A stretch of DNA of 64,000 bases from an uncultured Collinsella sp. (GTDB lineage: Bacteria; Actinomycetota; Coriobacteriia; Coriobacteriales; Coriobacteriaceae): positions 22,562 to 86,561 of the forward strand of contig URVZ01000002.1 of assembly GCA_900551365.1 (NCBI GenBank). Reading direction: 5' to 3'. The notes beneath the pieces are model-generated. The model saw only the letters and a list, made by a program, of their open reading frames with translations, was not told the origin of the DNA and did not search any database. How positions within the stretch are numbered: the stretch's first letter is position 1; every line of letters starts with the position of its first letter. Below, in pieces: positions 52,139-61,069 of the stretch. A program made the translations under genes and the position numbers.

Positions 52139-52996
52139 GTGGAAACGAATATTCAAAAGATGCAGGTGCTGCTCGAGACCGTGCGCGCCGGCAGTTTTAC
52201 GCGCGCCGCCGAGCGGCTGAGCTATTCGCAGTCGGGCGTGAGCCGTATGGTGGCCGATCTTGAGGCCGATTGGGGCTTTAAGGTGCTCGACCGCAGTCGC
52301 GAGGGCGTAGTGCTTTCTGCTGACGGGCGGCAAGTTATGCCGGCGGTCGAGGCGTTATGCGAGGAATTTGTTCGTTTGCAGCGACGGGTGGATGAGATGC
52401 GTGGGCTCATGCGCGGCAAAATCTGCATCGGTACGTTTTCGAGTGTGGCGACCCACGTGCTGCCGCCGGTGATTGCGCGCTTTCGCGCCGATCACCCGGA
52501 CGTCGATTATGAGTTGCTGATGGGTGATTACTCAGAGATTGAACAATGGGTGGCGGAAGGGCGCTGCGATCTGGGCTTTATCCCGCGTGAGCCCCGAGAA
52601 AACGGCATGACATCGCGGTCTTTGGTGCGCGACGAGTTGATGGCAGTAGTGCCGGCAGACTCTTTGCTTGCCACGGCGGAGGTCGTTTCTCTTGTCGATT
52701 TAGCCAACGAGCAGTTTATTCTGCTAGAACGCGGCACCGATGACGAGATTACGCCGCTGTTCCGTCGGGCGGGACTGACGGTGTGCTCCAAGCTGTCGAC
52801 CTGGGATGACTATGCGATTATGGCCATGGTCGAGGACGGCCTGGGCGTGAGCATTCTTCCCGCGCTCATCTTGCGCCGCTGTCAGTTCGATGTTGCCGTG
52901 CGCCCGCTCGAGGGACATCCCCATCGGCAGATCAATGCGATATATCGCACGGCTGACGTTTCGCTTGCCGCTGCTCGATTCCTTGAATACCTCTAA
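52139..52996 (+). CDS. LysR-family transcriptional regulator
   Basis: The 285-residue protein has the LysR helix-turn-helix (QKMQVLLETVRAGSFTRAAERLSYSQSGVSRMVADLE) and an effector-binding domain. It resembles the regulator at 12044-12910, most clearly in WDDYAIMAMVEDGLGVSILP. The start is GTG 52139, because GGAGGGG lies 4-5 nt upstream; the ATG 21 nt earlier lies on the ribosome binding site side and is unlikely. It probably regulates the divergent EamA gene. Confidence 0.92.
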   Translation: METNIQKMQVLLETVRAGSFTRAAERLSYSQSGVSRMVADLEADWGFKVLDRSREGVVLSADGRQVMPAVEALCEEFVRLQRRVDEMRGLMRGKICIGTFSSVATHVLPPVIARFRADHPDVDYELLMGDYSEIEQWVAEGRCDLGFIPREPRENGMTSRSLVRDELMAVVPADSLLATAEVVSLVDLANEQFILLERGTDDEITPLFRRAGLTVCSKLSTWDDYAIMAMVEDGLGVSILPALILRRCQFDVAVRPLEGHPHRQINAIYRTADVSLAAARFLEYL

Positions 52997-53055
52997 ACGT
53001 GTGCACGTCATTGTCCGCTTTGGGCAAATCTCGGAGTTCGGTACGTTTTCTTATG

Positions 53056-53140
53056 AAATTGAACTTTCGAATGAGGTACGGCGCTATACTGCTGCCTAAA
53101 TTGAACTCAGGTTCAATTCGTGTTCTATAAATTGAACTTT
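53056..53140 (+). promoter_or_regulatory. Repeated TTGAAC operator array
   Basis: AAATTGAACTTT occurs at 53056-53067 and 53129-53140. Between them lies a perfect palindrome AATTGAAC-tcag-GTTCAATT (53099-53106 with 53111-53118). TATACT at 53085-53090 is a likely -10 box, so the palindrome covers the transcription start. The last site sits just upstream of AAGGAGG. This is a strong autoregulatory-operator layout for the XRE-fused aminotransferase. Confidence 0.8.
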
Positions 53141-53158
53141 GCCAGCAAGGAGGTTCCT

Positions 53159-54679
53159 GTGGCCCAAGAGACGTTTTGCGATCGCCTGCGACAGACTATG
53201 TCCAATCGCGACGTTCGCCAGTCGGACGTAATCCGCGCATCGGAGATGCTCGGCAAAAAACTCGGCAAGAGTCAGATGAGCCAATATGTGAGCGGCAAGA
53301 CGATCCCGCGGCGCGATGTGGCTGAGCTGCTCGCCCGTATTTTGGAGGTCGATGTTACCTGGCTGCTCGCCGGCGACGCCGATCAAGGCGAGGCATCATC
53401 ACCCCGCAACGATTCCAAGCCCGAACCCCATCCCTCAGCTCAAATTGCAAGGAGCACCACCATGCGTACTTTTTCTAAATCCACCAAACTCGACAACGTC
53501 CTGTATGACGTGCGCGGTCCCGTCGTCGACGAGGCCGCCCGTATGGAGGACGAGGGCGAGCGCATCCTCAAGCTCAATATCGGCAACCCGGCGCCCTTCG
53601 GTTTCCGCACACCCGATGAGGTCATCAAGGACATGCGCCAGCAGCTGCCCGACTGCGAAGGCTATTCCAACTCGCGTGGCCTGTTCTCCGCGCGCAAGGC
53701 GATCATGCAGTATTCGCAGATCAAAGGCCTGCCCAACGTTCAGATGGAGCATATCTACACGGGCAACGGCGTGTCCGAGCTCATTCAGCTTTCGATGAAC
53801 GCGCTGCTCGACAATGGCGACGAGATTCTGATCCCCAGCCCCGACTATCCGCTCTGGACGGCGTGTGCAACCCTTGCCGGTGGACATCCCGTGCACTACC
53901 TGTGTGATGAGCAGGCAGATTGGTATCCCGACCTGGAGGATATGGAGTCCAAGATCACGAGCGCGACCAAAGCCCTCGTCATCATCAACCCCAACAACCC
54001 TACGGGTTCCGTCTATCCGCGCGAGGTGCTCGAGGGCATCGTCGAGATTGCACGCAGGCATCAGCTGATGATCTTTGCCGATGAGATCTACGACCGCCTG
54101 TGCATGGACGGCTACGAGCACGTCTCGATTGCCTCGCTCGCCCCCGACCTGCCCTGCGTTACCTTTAGTGGCCTTTCCAAGTCGCACATGATTGCGGGCT
54201 ATCGTATTGGCTGGATGGTGCTCTCGGGCAACCAGCGCTGCATGAGCGACTTCATCATGGGCATCAACATGCTTTCCAACATGCGCCTGTGCTCCAACGT
54301 GCCGGCTCAGTCGATCGTTCAGACGGCACTCGGTGGCCATCAGTCCGTTAACGACTACATCCGTCCCGGCGGCCGTGTCTACGAGCAGCGCAACTTTGTG
54401 TATGAGGCACTCAGCAAGATTGACGGCATCTCGGTAGTTAAGCCGCGTGCGGCGTTCTACATCTTCCCCAAGATGGATGTAAAGAAGTTCAACATCACCG
54501 ATGACGAGCAGTTCGCCCTTGACCTGCTGCACGAGAAGAAGATCCTGATCACGCGCGGCGGCGGTTTTAACTGGGCCGAGCCCGATCACTTCCGCATCGT
54601 GTACCTGCCGCGCATGGAAGTGCTCAAAGAGTCCCTCGAAGACCTCGCCGACTTCTTTGACCATTACCGTCAGGCGTAA
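53159..54679 (+). CDS. XRE-type helix-turn-helix fused to class I/II aminotransferase
   Basis: The 506-residue protein has a helix-turn-helix domain at residues 6-75 (VRQSDVIRASEMLGKKLGKSQMSQYVSGK, then ARILEVDVTWLLAG), a linker of about 25 residues, and a full aspartate-aminotransferase-fold enzyme from about 103. The PLP lysine is in SGLSKSHMIAGYRIGW, with NPNNPTGSVYP before it. It looks like the AlaA/alanine aminotransferase branch. The start is GTG 53159 with AAGGAGG 5 nt upstream. The repeated TTGAAC sites in its promoter suggest that it represses itself, perhaps sensing amino-acid or PLP state (inference). Confidence 0.88.
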   Translation: MAQETFCDRLRQTMSNRDVRQSDVIRASEMLGKKLGKSQMSQYVSGKTIPRRDVAELLARILEVDVTWLLAGDADQGEASSPRNDSKPEPHPSAQIARSTTMRTFSKSTKLDNVLYDVRGPVVDEAARMEDEGERILKLNIGNPAPFGFRTPDEVIKDMRQQLPDCEGYSNSRGLFSARKAIMQYSQIKGLPNVQMEHIYTGNGVSELIQLSMNALLDNGDEILIPSPDYPLWTACATLAGGHPVHYLCDEQADWYPDLEDMESKITSATKALVIINPNNPTGSVYPREVLEGIVEIARRHQLMIFADEIYDRLCMDGYEHVSIASLAPDLPCVTFSGLSKSHMIAGYRIGWMVLSGNQRCMSDFIMGINMLSNMRLCSNVPAQSIVQTALGGHQSVNDYIRPGGRVYEQRNFVYEALSKIDGISVVKPRAAFYIFPKMDVKKFNITDDEQFALDLLHEKKILITRGGGFNWAEPDHFRIVYLPRMEVLKESLEDLADFFDHYRQA

Positions 54680-54700
54680 CGGCAAAGGTAGCCTGTAATG

Positions 54701-54738
54701 AAACGGTCGGCCCGCAACGGATGCGGGCCGACCGTTTT
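54701..54738 (+). terminator. Terminator after aminotransferase gene
   Basis: A perfect 15-bp stem (54701-54715 with 54723-54737, AAACGGTCGGCCCGC) around AACGGAT is followed by TCTGTCT, with TTTT at the stem end. Confidence 0.92.
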
Positions 54739-54807
54739 CTGTCTAAGCCCGTGCTGTTAGCGCTTGTCTCGTTGAGCGGGCGAGGTTCGCGTGTGAGCGG
54801 TAAGTTC

Positions 54808-54824
54808 TATTCCAAAATGGAATA
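54808..54824 (+). promoter_or_regulatory. Palindrome upstream of amidohydrolase operon
   Basis: TATTCCA (54808-54814) and TGGAATA (54818-54824) form a perfect inverted repeat around AAA, 82 nt upstream of the amidohydrolase start. A further TGGAATT half-site lies about 15 nt downstream. It fits a LysR T-N11-A box, so the LysR protein encoded at 60110-61033 is a candidate binder. Confidence 0.55.
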
Positions 54825-54905
54825 CAGTGGGCTTAAGCTGGAATTGATGTCCGGGTACCTGCTTTTCTAGAATGTTTTCAACAAGATGAAAGGCGGTTCC
54901 AACCA

Positions 54906-55940
54906 ATGATTATCGATGCAAATTCCTACTGGTTCGACGAGCGCATCTTTCATGACGAGACGCTCTGCGAACAGTTTTTGGCCGAGGTACCCCGCGCCTA
55001 TGACACCGAAGGCTATCTGACCATGAATTCCGCCGGCAAACGACAGATCGTGATCGAGATGCCCGCCGGTTCTCCGGGTCTTAACTACATTGAGGGCGAC
55101 TACACCCTCGAGAAGCGCTTGGCCGATATGGATGAGGCGGGGGTCGACAAGGCGATCCTCAAGCTCCCCGGCTGTCACGAGTGGATGTCGCTCGAGATGT
55201 GCCGGCGTTTCAACGACGGTATGGCTGCTGACGCGAAGGCGTCAAGTGGCCGTCTGATTCCGCTTGTCGCTGTGCCGCCCTTTGGCACCAAAGCAAATTT
55301 GGAGGAGCTCGACCGCAGACTCGACGATGGTTTTGCGGGTGTGCAGCTCTGCGCTCACTACGGCAAGCGCTATCTCGACGACCAGGTCTTCTCGAGTTTT
55401 TTCGAGCACCTGAACGAACGCCATGTCACCGTTTACGTGCACCATGTTCCCGTGCCGGTCGAGAACGAGTCGCTTCTCGCGTACGACAACCTTCGCCGCT
55501 CTTATGGCCGCTGCGTCGACCAAACTACGGCGATCGGCCGAGAGATCTTTGGCGATTTCTTTGAGCGCTACCCCAATATCAAGATGGTCCACTCCATGCT
55601 CGGTGGCGCTTATTTTGCGTTTAAGGAGATGCTGCTGCCGCACGGTCCCAAGCGTCCAGATGCCTCGGGTCGCTTCCAGACCGATACCGAGACGGTCTCC
55701 AAGCGTCTTGAGAACAACGTTTATTTCGACATGTCCCATGCTCAGCCCTGGGGCGAGACGCTTCTTGCCTGTGCGGTTGAGGTCCTTGGTGCAGACCATA
55801 TTGTCTTTGGTACGAGTTATCCCGTTAAACGCGAGTGGCTAACAGAGGGTGTCGCCTGCGTCCGCGCCACAGATTTAAGTGATACGGACAAGGACCTTAT
55901 GCTTGGCGGCACGGCACAGCGCTTGTACGGCATCGAGTGA
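54906..55940 (+). CDS. Amidohydrolase-fold protein with altered metal site
   Basis: The 344-residue protein resembles the amidohydrolase-2 (ACMSD-like) family over its length: YTLEKRLADMDEAGVDKAIL, FGTKANLEELDRRL, VYVHHVPVPVE (His after strand 5), KMVHSMLGG (His) and a final HIVFGTSYP. The usual N-terminal HxH is missing (the first strand reads IIDANSYWF), and the aspartate of the GSDYP-type motif is Ser here (GTSYP). It may use a different metal arrangement or none. It is the first gene before two ceramidase-like genes and a PTS permease; co-regulation is likely. The start is ATG 54906, with AAAGGCGG upstream. Confidence 0.75.
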   Translation: MIIDANSYWFDERIFHDETLCEQFLAEVPRAYDTEGYLTMNSAGKRQIVIEMPAGSPGLNYIEGDYTLEKRLADMDEAGVDKAILKLPGCHEWMSLEMCRRFNDGMAADAKASSGRLIPLVAVPPFGTKANLEELDRRLDDGFAGVQLCAHYGKRYLDDQVFSSFFEHLNERHVTVYVHHVPVPVENESLLAYDNLRRSYGRCVDQTTAIGREIFGDFFERYPNIKMVHSMLGGAYFAFKEMLLPHGPKRPDASGRFQTDTETVSKRLENNVYFDMSHAQPWGETLLACAVEVLGADHIVFGTSYPVKREWLTEGVACVRATDLSDTDKDLMLGGTAQRLYGIE

Positions 55941-55966
55941 GCGACAGATAAAGGAGGGCGTTCGCC

Positions 55967-57235
55967 ATGGATAAGGGAGAGATGAAGGCCGGAGCCGCCC
56001 GGGTGGCCATTAACTTAGAGGACGTATTGCCGTTCGACGGTTTCGACGCACTCCGTCATGAAATCTTTGCCCGTGCCTTCGTGGTCGAAGGGATGGGGCG
56101 GCGCGCTTGCATCCTTTCACTTGAGGTTACCTCGATCGCTCCGGCCCTACTCGTCGATCTGCGTGAGGTTGTCAAGGATGTTTCCAATTGCGACGGCGCC
56201 TTTTCTTGGGTGGTCCCGACCCACACGTTTTCTGCGCCTCACGTGCGCACCCCTGGGCATCTGGCCGACACCGATGCCCGCGATCGAAATGAGCGCTATC
56301 GTGCCGCGCTCATCGCCGCGACACGCGCGGCCGTTGAGCAGGCGGTTGCGGGCATTCGCTCTGTCACGCTCGCCTCGGCGGAGGGCTACTGTCCTGTGAA
56401 CGTTAACCGCGACATTGAGACGCCGGCCGGCTGGTGGCTGGGAGTAGACCCCAAGGGGTTTGCCGACCACGCGATGCCCATACTTGTTGCGAGGGATGCC
56501 GAGGGCGGGCTCGTTGCCATGCTTGCGACGGCTGATGTCCAGTCTTCCGTGCTCGACGGATCGCACGATTCTCAGGGGAAGCGCTTGGTGAGCGGGGACC
56601 TCTTTGGCTTTGCCGCCATGGCTCTCGAGCGCGAATTGGGCGGAGTCGTGTTGCTGCTACCCGGTGCCGCGGGGGATCAGAGTCCGGCGGAGCGCGCCGT
56701 GACCGTTGCGTTCGATTCGACCGGGGCGAAGCAAACGTTAGATGCTCACGAGAGTGGATATCGCATGCTGCATCGACAGGGTCGCGCTATGAGCGATGCG
56801 TTGATTGAGGCCGTCCGTGCGGCGCGTGAGGACGATGCCATCGGCGTCGATGCTCGCACGGTCGACGTCCTTTTGCCCGCCCAGACGCGCGCCGACTTCT
56901 GCTCATTGGCCCCGCATCGAACTTATGAGTTTCATGCGGCAGGCGAACAGCGTACGAGGGTCTATTTACTTCGGCTGGGAAATGCCGAGTTCGTTGGTAT
57001 CCAGCCCGAGGTTTCGAGCTCGTTTGGCGCCGCCGTGCGCGCCGCCCGATTCTGCCCCGTGCTCTTTGCCACGCTTGTCAACGGAGGGCAGAAGTATCTG
57101 CCGGCCCCCGATGCGTACGAGAAAATCACCTATGAGGCCATGAACTCCGGCTTTGCCGCCGGCTCCCATGAGCGCCTCCTCCAAACCATCCTTGCCGCTT
57201 TGAACGCGGCGCGACAAAAAGGAGAACTTGCATGA
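55967..57235 (+). CDS. Neutral/alkaline ceramidase-like protein A
   Basis: The 422-residue protein resembles the N-terminal domain of neutral/alkaline ceramidases: WVVPTHTFSAPHV (compare THTHSGPGG in Pseudomonas ceramidase), LVSGDLFGFAAMALERELGG and LLLPGAAGDQSPAE, where the family has its conserved GDxxP loop. The second catalytic histidine is not evident (ATADVQSSVLDG), and no signal peptide is present, unlike secreted ceramidases, so it is probably cytosolic. It overlaps the next gene by 4 nt. Actual substrate (N-acyl sugar, amide or lipid) is unknown. ATG 55967 follows AAAGGAGGG. Confidence 0.7.
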   Translation: MDKGEMKAGAARVAINLEDVLPFDGFDALRHEIFARAFVVEGMGRRACILSLEVTSIAPALLVDLREVVKDVSNCDGAFSWVVPTHTFSAPHVRTPGHLADTDARDRNERYRAALIAATRAAVEQAVAGIRSVTLASAEGYCPVNVNRDIETPAGWWLGVDPKGFADHAMPILVARDAEGGLVAMLATADVQSSVLDGSHDSQGKRLVSGDLFGFAAMALERELGGVVLLLPGAAGDQSPAERAVTVAFDSTGAKQTLDAHESGYRMLHRQGRAMSDALIEAVRAAREDDAIGVDARTVDVLLPAQTRADFCSLAPHRTYEFHAAGEQRTRVYLLRLGNAEFVGIQPEVSSSFGAAVRAARFCPVLFATLVNGGQKYLPAPDAYEKITYEAMNSGFAAGSHERLLQTILAALNAARQKGELA

Positions 57236-58350
57236 ATATCGGACATGCACGCCGCAAGATTACCCCGCAAGGCGACATCTATCTAATCGGATACCGTAAC
57301 CTCCCCAACCGTCTGGAGCCTGCGACAGGCGTCCATGACGACGTCTTCGCCAACGCGATTCTTTTCCAACAGGACGACCGCGAAGTTTTTCTCTTCAACG
57401 CCGATGCTCTCGAGTTTGAGGAAAGCATGGCCGAGGAGGTTAAGACGATGCTCGCCGAGCGCTACGGAATCGACCGTGATTGCGTCCTGCTCTCCGCGAC
57501 GCACGACCACACTTCGATCGTCGCCTACCATCGCAGCTGGTGGACGGGAAAATTCAACGAGGACTACTATCGCTGGTTCCTCGATACCATCTGTCAATGC
57601 TTCGAAGAGTGCCGCGCCAACGCGCGACCTGCGACCTGCCGCATGGGCAAAAAAGTCATCACCGGTTTCTACGACAACCGCATCATTCCCGGAGAGCTTG
57701 CCGACAATGAGGTTATCGTGGTGTCGTTCTTCGATGACGAAGGCAAATCGTTTGCGGGCTTTGTGAACTGGGCGGTGCATTCTGCCTGTGTCGGACCCGA
57801 CTGCACGGAGCTCACGAGCGAACTCGCCGGTCTTACCGGCAAAAAGCTCGCTCAGAGTCTTGGTTACTATCCGGCCATGGTCGTCGGTGCTGCTGGCGAC
57901 TGTAGCGACCGCAATTTTCGCCAGGGACGCGGCATTCCCGAGGTTGAGCGTGTTTCGACCGGTCTTGCCGAGGCGATTTCCCAGATCAAGCTCGATCGCG
58001 AGGTCGTTCTTGACCGCATCGAGCCTCAGACGTTCTATCACACCGTTGCCCATGATGACTTTTCGCTCACGCTTAAGTGTGCCGTCATCAGTCTGGGCGG
58101 CCTGCATCTCTTTGTGTTCCCGAGTGAGCTTGGCAGCGACCTGGGCATTCGCATGAAGCGCGAATGCCCGGTCGAGGGAATAGTCTGCGGTTACACCAAC
58201 GGCTATTTTGAGTATTTCCTTCCGGCACGCGAGTACGGCCTCTCCTTTGAGACCGAGCGTACTCAGATTCCCCAGGGTGAACCGGAACGTCTGTGTGACA
58301 AGTTCTGCCAGACGACGAGACTTCTCGGCGCAGCAGCTTCGCGTCTGTAG
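57232..58350 (+). CDS. Neutral/alkaline ceramidase-like protein B
   Basis: The 372-residue protein shares the ceramidase-like core with its neighbour: SATHDHTSI near residue 90 (zinc-binding HxH type), NWAVHSACVG near 180 (matching the His of family motif NWxxTHS), and VVGAAGDCSDRN near 222. It therefore keeps more of the expected metal site than protein A. There is no signal peptide. Its ATG overlaps the stop of protein A by 4 nt; the pair may form a heteromer, which is inference. The PTS gene follows 193 nt downstream. Confidence 0.7.
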   Translation: MNIGHARRKITPQGDIYLIGYRNLPNRLEPATGVHDDVFANAILFQQDDREVFLFNADALEFEESMAEEVKTMLAERYGIDRDCVLLSATHDHTSIVAYHRSWWTGKFNEDYYRWFLDTICQCFEECRANARPATCRMGKKVITGFYDNRIIPGELADNEVIVVSFFDDEGKSFAGFVNWAVHSACVGPDCTELTSELAGLTGKKLAQSLGYYPAMVVGAAGDCSDRNFRQGRGIPEVERVSTGLAEAISQIKLDREVVLDRIEPQTFYHTVAHDDFSLTLKCAVISLGGLHLFVFPSELGSDLGIRMKRECPVEGIVCGYTNGYFEYFLPAREYGLSFETERTQIPQGEPERLCDKFCQTTRLLGAAASRL

Positions 58351-58543
58351 ACCTGATTGCGTGGCATGGGCCAATGAGGCTCACTGCCATGTGATCGGCA
58401 TCTTCCATCTTCTCTGCCGTTTCCCATCCCGGGCGTACGTGCGTCCGCGGATTTCAAAGGGGGAAGCGGGTTCCTTGTCCTCCCACGTCGACTACGGAGG
58501 CATGAAATCTACGCTATGCCCCGCTCAGAAAAAGGAGAATTCC

Positions 58544-59986
58544 ATGAAATACCAGAAGCTTTGCGATGAAATCATCACAAAGATCGGTGGTCGAGACAAT
58601 GTGTTAGACGTGAGCCACTGCATTACGCGTCTCCGCTTCCACCTCAAGGATGAATCGCTCGCCCAGACCAATGAGCTTAAGGCGACGAAGGGCGTCGTTG
58701 ACGTCATCCAGGCCGGCGGACAGTATCAGGTCGTGATTGGTGCCACTGTCGAGGCCGTCTACAACGACCTTGTTCAGATTGGCGGGTTCGACTCCAAACC
58801 CGCACTCGATATCGATGAGGGCGACGACGTCAAAAAGGGCGATCCATTCTCGCGTCTGCTTGCCATCATCTCCGAGATCCTGCAACCGGTTCTTGGCGTG
58901 CTTATGGCCGGTGGCTTTATCAAGTCGATGCTCGCGCTCTGCACGGTTGCCGGTTGGCTAGCCAAGGATAGCAATACGTATGTGACGCTCTCGGCAATCG
59001 GAGATTCGGTCTTCTATTACTTTCCGCTAATCATTGGCTGGACGTCGGCCAAGAAGTTCGGACTTAAGCCCGTTATGGGAATGGCGCTCGGTGGTATCCT
59101 CGTCTACCCGACGCTCGTTGCCCTTATGGGCGGAGATCCGCTCTACACGCTCGGCGCCGGCACGGTCTTCGAGTCCAATGTCTATGGTGATATTTTTGGC
59201 ATCCCGCTGATCATGCAGAATTACTCATCGACGATTCTGCCTGCGATCTTTATCGTCTGGATTGCCTCCAAGGTGCACAAGGCCCTTTCTAACGCGCTGC
59301 CCGCGCTTGTGAGCTCGTTCTTCTCCAACATCCTGACGCTCCTCATTTGCGGCATCCTTGGCCTGCTTGTGGTCGGTCCGGTCATGACGGTCCTCTCCAA
59401 CATCGTTGCCCAGATCATCTTGATGCTCATCAACTTCCAGCCCGCCATCGCCGGCTTCGTCATCGGTACGTTCTGGAGCCTGCTCGTCATGTTCGGCCTG
59501 CACTGGGGTATCATCCCGCTGTGGTTTCTCGATGTCGCAACCTACGGCTATGACCTCATTAACCCGCTCGTGTATGCAGGCGGTTGTGCCATCGCCGGTG
59601 CTGTGCTTGGCATGGTCATCCGAACCAAGGACTCCGAGGAAAATGCTGCCGTCAACATTCCCGCCCTTGTCTCTTCGATTTTCGGTGTCAACGAGCCTGC
59701 GCTTTACGCCATCTTGCTGCCGCGTAAGCGTCTTATGTGGGCAACCTTTATTTCCGCTGGTGTAGGCGGCGCCATTGCCGGCCTCATGGGTGCCAAACTC
59801 TATGCCTTCGGTGCCTCCGGCCCGCTCGGTTTTCCGAGCTTTATTAACCCTGCCGGCATCGACATGGGCTTTATCGGCCTTGTCATCTCCGGTGTGGTCG
59901 CTTTCGTTCTGGCTCTTGTCGCCGCTATGGTGATCGGTACCAGGAAGGACGAGGGCGGTAAGGCGCTCAACATCTCGGTGGACTAG
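58544..59986 (+). CDS. PTS EIIBC transporter (glucose/beta-glucoside superfamily)
   Basis: The 480-residue protein has an EIIB domain with the phosphorylated cysteine in VSHCITRLRFHLKD (residue about 25) and an EIIC domain of ten TM helices from about 105 (LQPVLGVLMAGGFIKSML, FGLHWGIIPLWFLDVATYG). No EIIA follows, so it must borrow one. The sugar is unknown; the branch with this order includes sucrose, trehalose and beta-glucoside permeases. ATG 58544 follows AAAGGAG; an in-frame upstream ATG at 58502 is less good. With the ceramidase-like genes it suggests uptake of an amide- or acyl-bearing sugar. Confidence 0.9.
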   Translation: MKYQKLCDEIITKIGGRDNVLDVSHCITRLRFHLKDESLAQTNELKATKGVVDVIQAGGQYQVVIGATVEAVYNDLVQIGGFDSKPALDIDEGDDVKKGDPFSRLLAIISEILQPVLGVLMAGGFIKSMLALCTVAGWLAKDSNTYVTLSAIGDSVFYYFPLIIGWTSAKKFGLKPVMGMALGGILVYPTLVALMGGDPLYTLGAGTVFESNVYGDIFGIPLIMQNYSSTILPAIFIVWIASKVHKALSNALPALVSSFFSNILTLLICGILGLLVVGPVMTVLSNIVAQIILMLINFQPAIAGFVIGTFWSLLVMFGLHWGIIPLWFLDVATYGYDLINPLVYAGGCAIAGAVLGMVIRTKDSEENAAVNIPALVSSIFGVNEPALYAILLPRKRLMWATFISAGVGGAIAGLMGAKLYAFGASGPLGFPSFINPAGIDMGFIGLVISGVVAFVLALVAAMVIGTRKDEGGKALNISVD

Positions 59987-60006
59987 TCTGTCTGCGCACT
60001 TTAACT

Positions 60007-60054
60007 AAATATGCCTCGGACGGCGACGTGCCGCCCGAGGCATATTTGTGTTTT
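60007..60054. terminator. Terminator between PTS gene and LysR gene
   Basis: AAATATGCCTCGG (60007-60019) pairs with CCGAGGCATATTT (60035-60047), with a further CGGC/GCCG inner stem. GTGTTTT follows. It serves convergent genes. Confidence 0.92.
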
Positions 60055-60109
60055 GTGCCGTTGTCAGCGTGTTTGCGGACACAAGTCTGCGGTTGTGGAG
60101 CAGCAGGGA

Positions 60110-61033
60110 TTATGACGGTCGTGTCGCGGTGGAAGACGTACGGTCGCCCTGCAGGAGCTGACGGTAGGGGAGGAAGCCGATGAACGAGACGACCGCCTGC
60201 GAGTGTGCGGCGTTTCGCTTGAGGTAGAGCCTGACCTCGGAGGTCGTCGCGGGCTCGAGCGGCACCAGGGCTACCTTTCCGCTGGCGAGCGATTCCGCCG
60301 GCTTGCGCATGAGGAATGAGACGCCGGCGCCGCGCGCGACAAGGGAGATGATGTTCTCGGCTCGTTTGCCGGTGAACGTAACACGTGGGCCAAATCCAGC
60401 TTCGCGACAAAGGGAAAGGACGAGCTCGCTTACGAACGAGCCTTGGGGAAGCATGAGGAAATTCTCGTCGATAAGGTCGTCTATCTCGACGGTGTCACGT
60501 TCGGCGAGCGGATGGTCGAGTGGAAGGACGGCCACGAGCCGGTCGGTCGTAAAGGGAATCTTTTTGAACTCCGGCTCGATGGCGCCGCCGTCACGGATGA
60601 AGGCCAGGTCAATGTCCTCGTGCAGGAGCATGCGCTTGAGTGTGTCGCCCTCGCCCTCGATGAGCTCAACGGAATATGAGGGGTTCGCCTGCTGAAAATC
60701 GATGACGGCGTCCGTGATCCCATAAGGGGCCATAATGGGGATAGAACCTACGGTGAGGTGCTCGAGCGGCTCACCTGCGCCTATTTGAATGGCGGCAAGA
60801 TAGCGGTGCTGAAGCGTCGCAATTTTTTGCGCATAGGGGAGGAGCGCTTCACCTTGCGCGGTGAGTGTTACGTGGCGCTGGCTTCGATCAATGAGCTTGC
60901 AGCCGAGTTCGTGCTCCATTGCCATGATGTGCTTGGAGAGGGTTGATTGCGACATGAAAAGCAGTTCCGCCGCATCAAGAAACGTGCGTGACTGCGCTAA
61001 GATGGCGAATTCGCCAAAGCGGCTGATATCCAT
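60110..61033 (-). CDS. LysR-family transcriptional regulator
   Basis: The 307-residue protein has a LysR helix-turn-helix (ISRFGEFAILAQSRTFLDAAELLFMSQSTLSKHIMAMEHELG) and an effector domain with an IREGGAI-like sensing region (FIRDGGAIEPEF). It converges on the PTS gene and, 36 nt after the deformylase stop, may share a transcript with it. Neighbourhood makes it the natural regulator of the amidohydrolase-ceramidase-PTS genes, perhaps through the palindrome at 54808. The ATG at 61033 follows GGAGGC. Confidence 0.9.
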   Translation of the reverse strand: MDISRFGEFAILAQSRTFLDAAELLFMSQSTLSKHIMAMEHELGCKLIDRSQRHVTLTAQGEALLPYAQKIATLQHRYLAAIQIGAGEPLEHLTVGSIPIMAPYGITDAVIDFQQANPSYSVELIEGEGDTLKRMLLHEDIDLAFIRDGGAIEPEFKKIPFTTDRLVAVLPLDHPLAERDTVEIDDLIDENFLMLPQGSFVSELVLSLCREAGFGPRVTFTGKRAENIISLVARGAGVSFLMRKPAESLASGKVALVPLEPATTSEVRLYLKRNAAHSQAVVSFIGFLPYRQLLQGDRTSSTATRPS

Positions 61034-61069
61034 AGGGAGGCCTCCGGTACCCTCATTTTGGCAGGTGGC

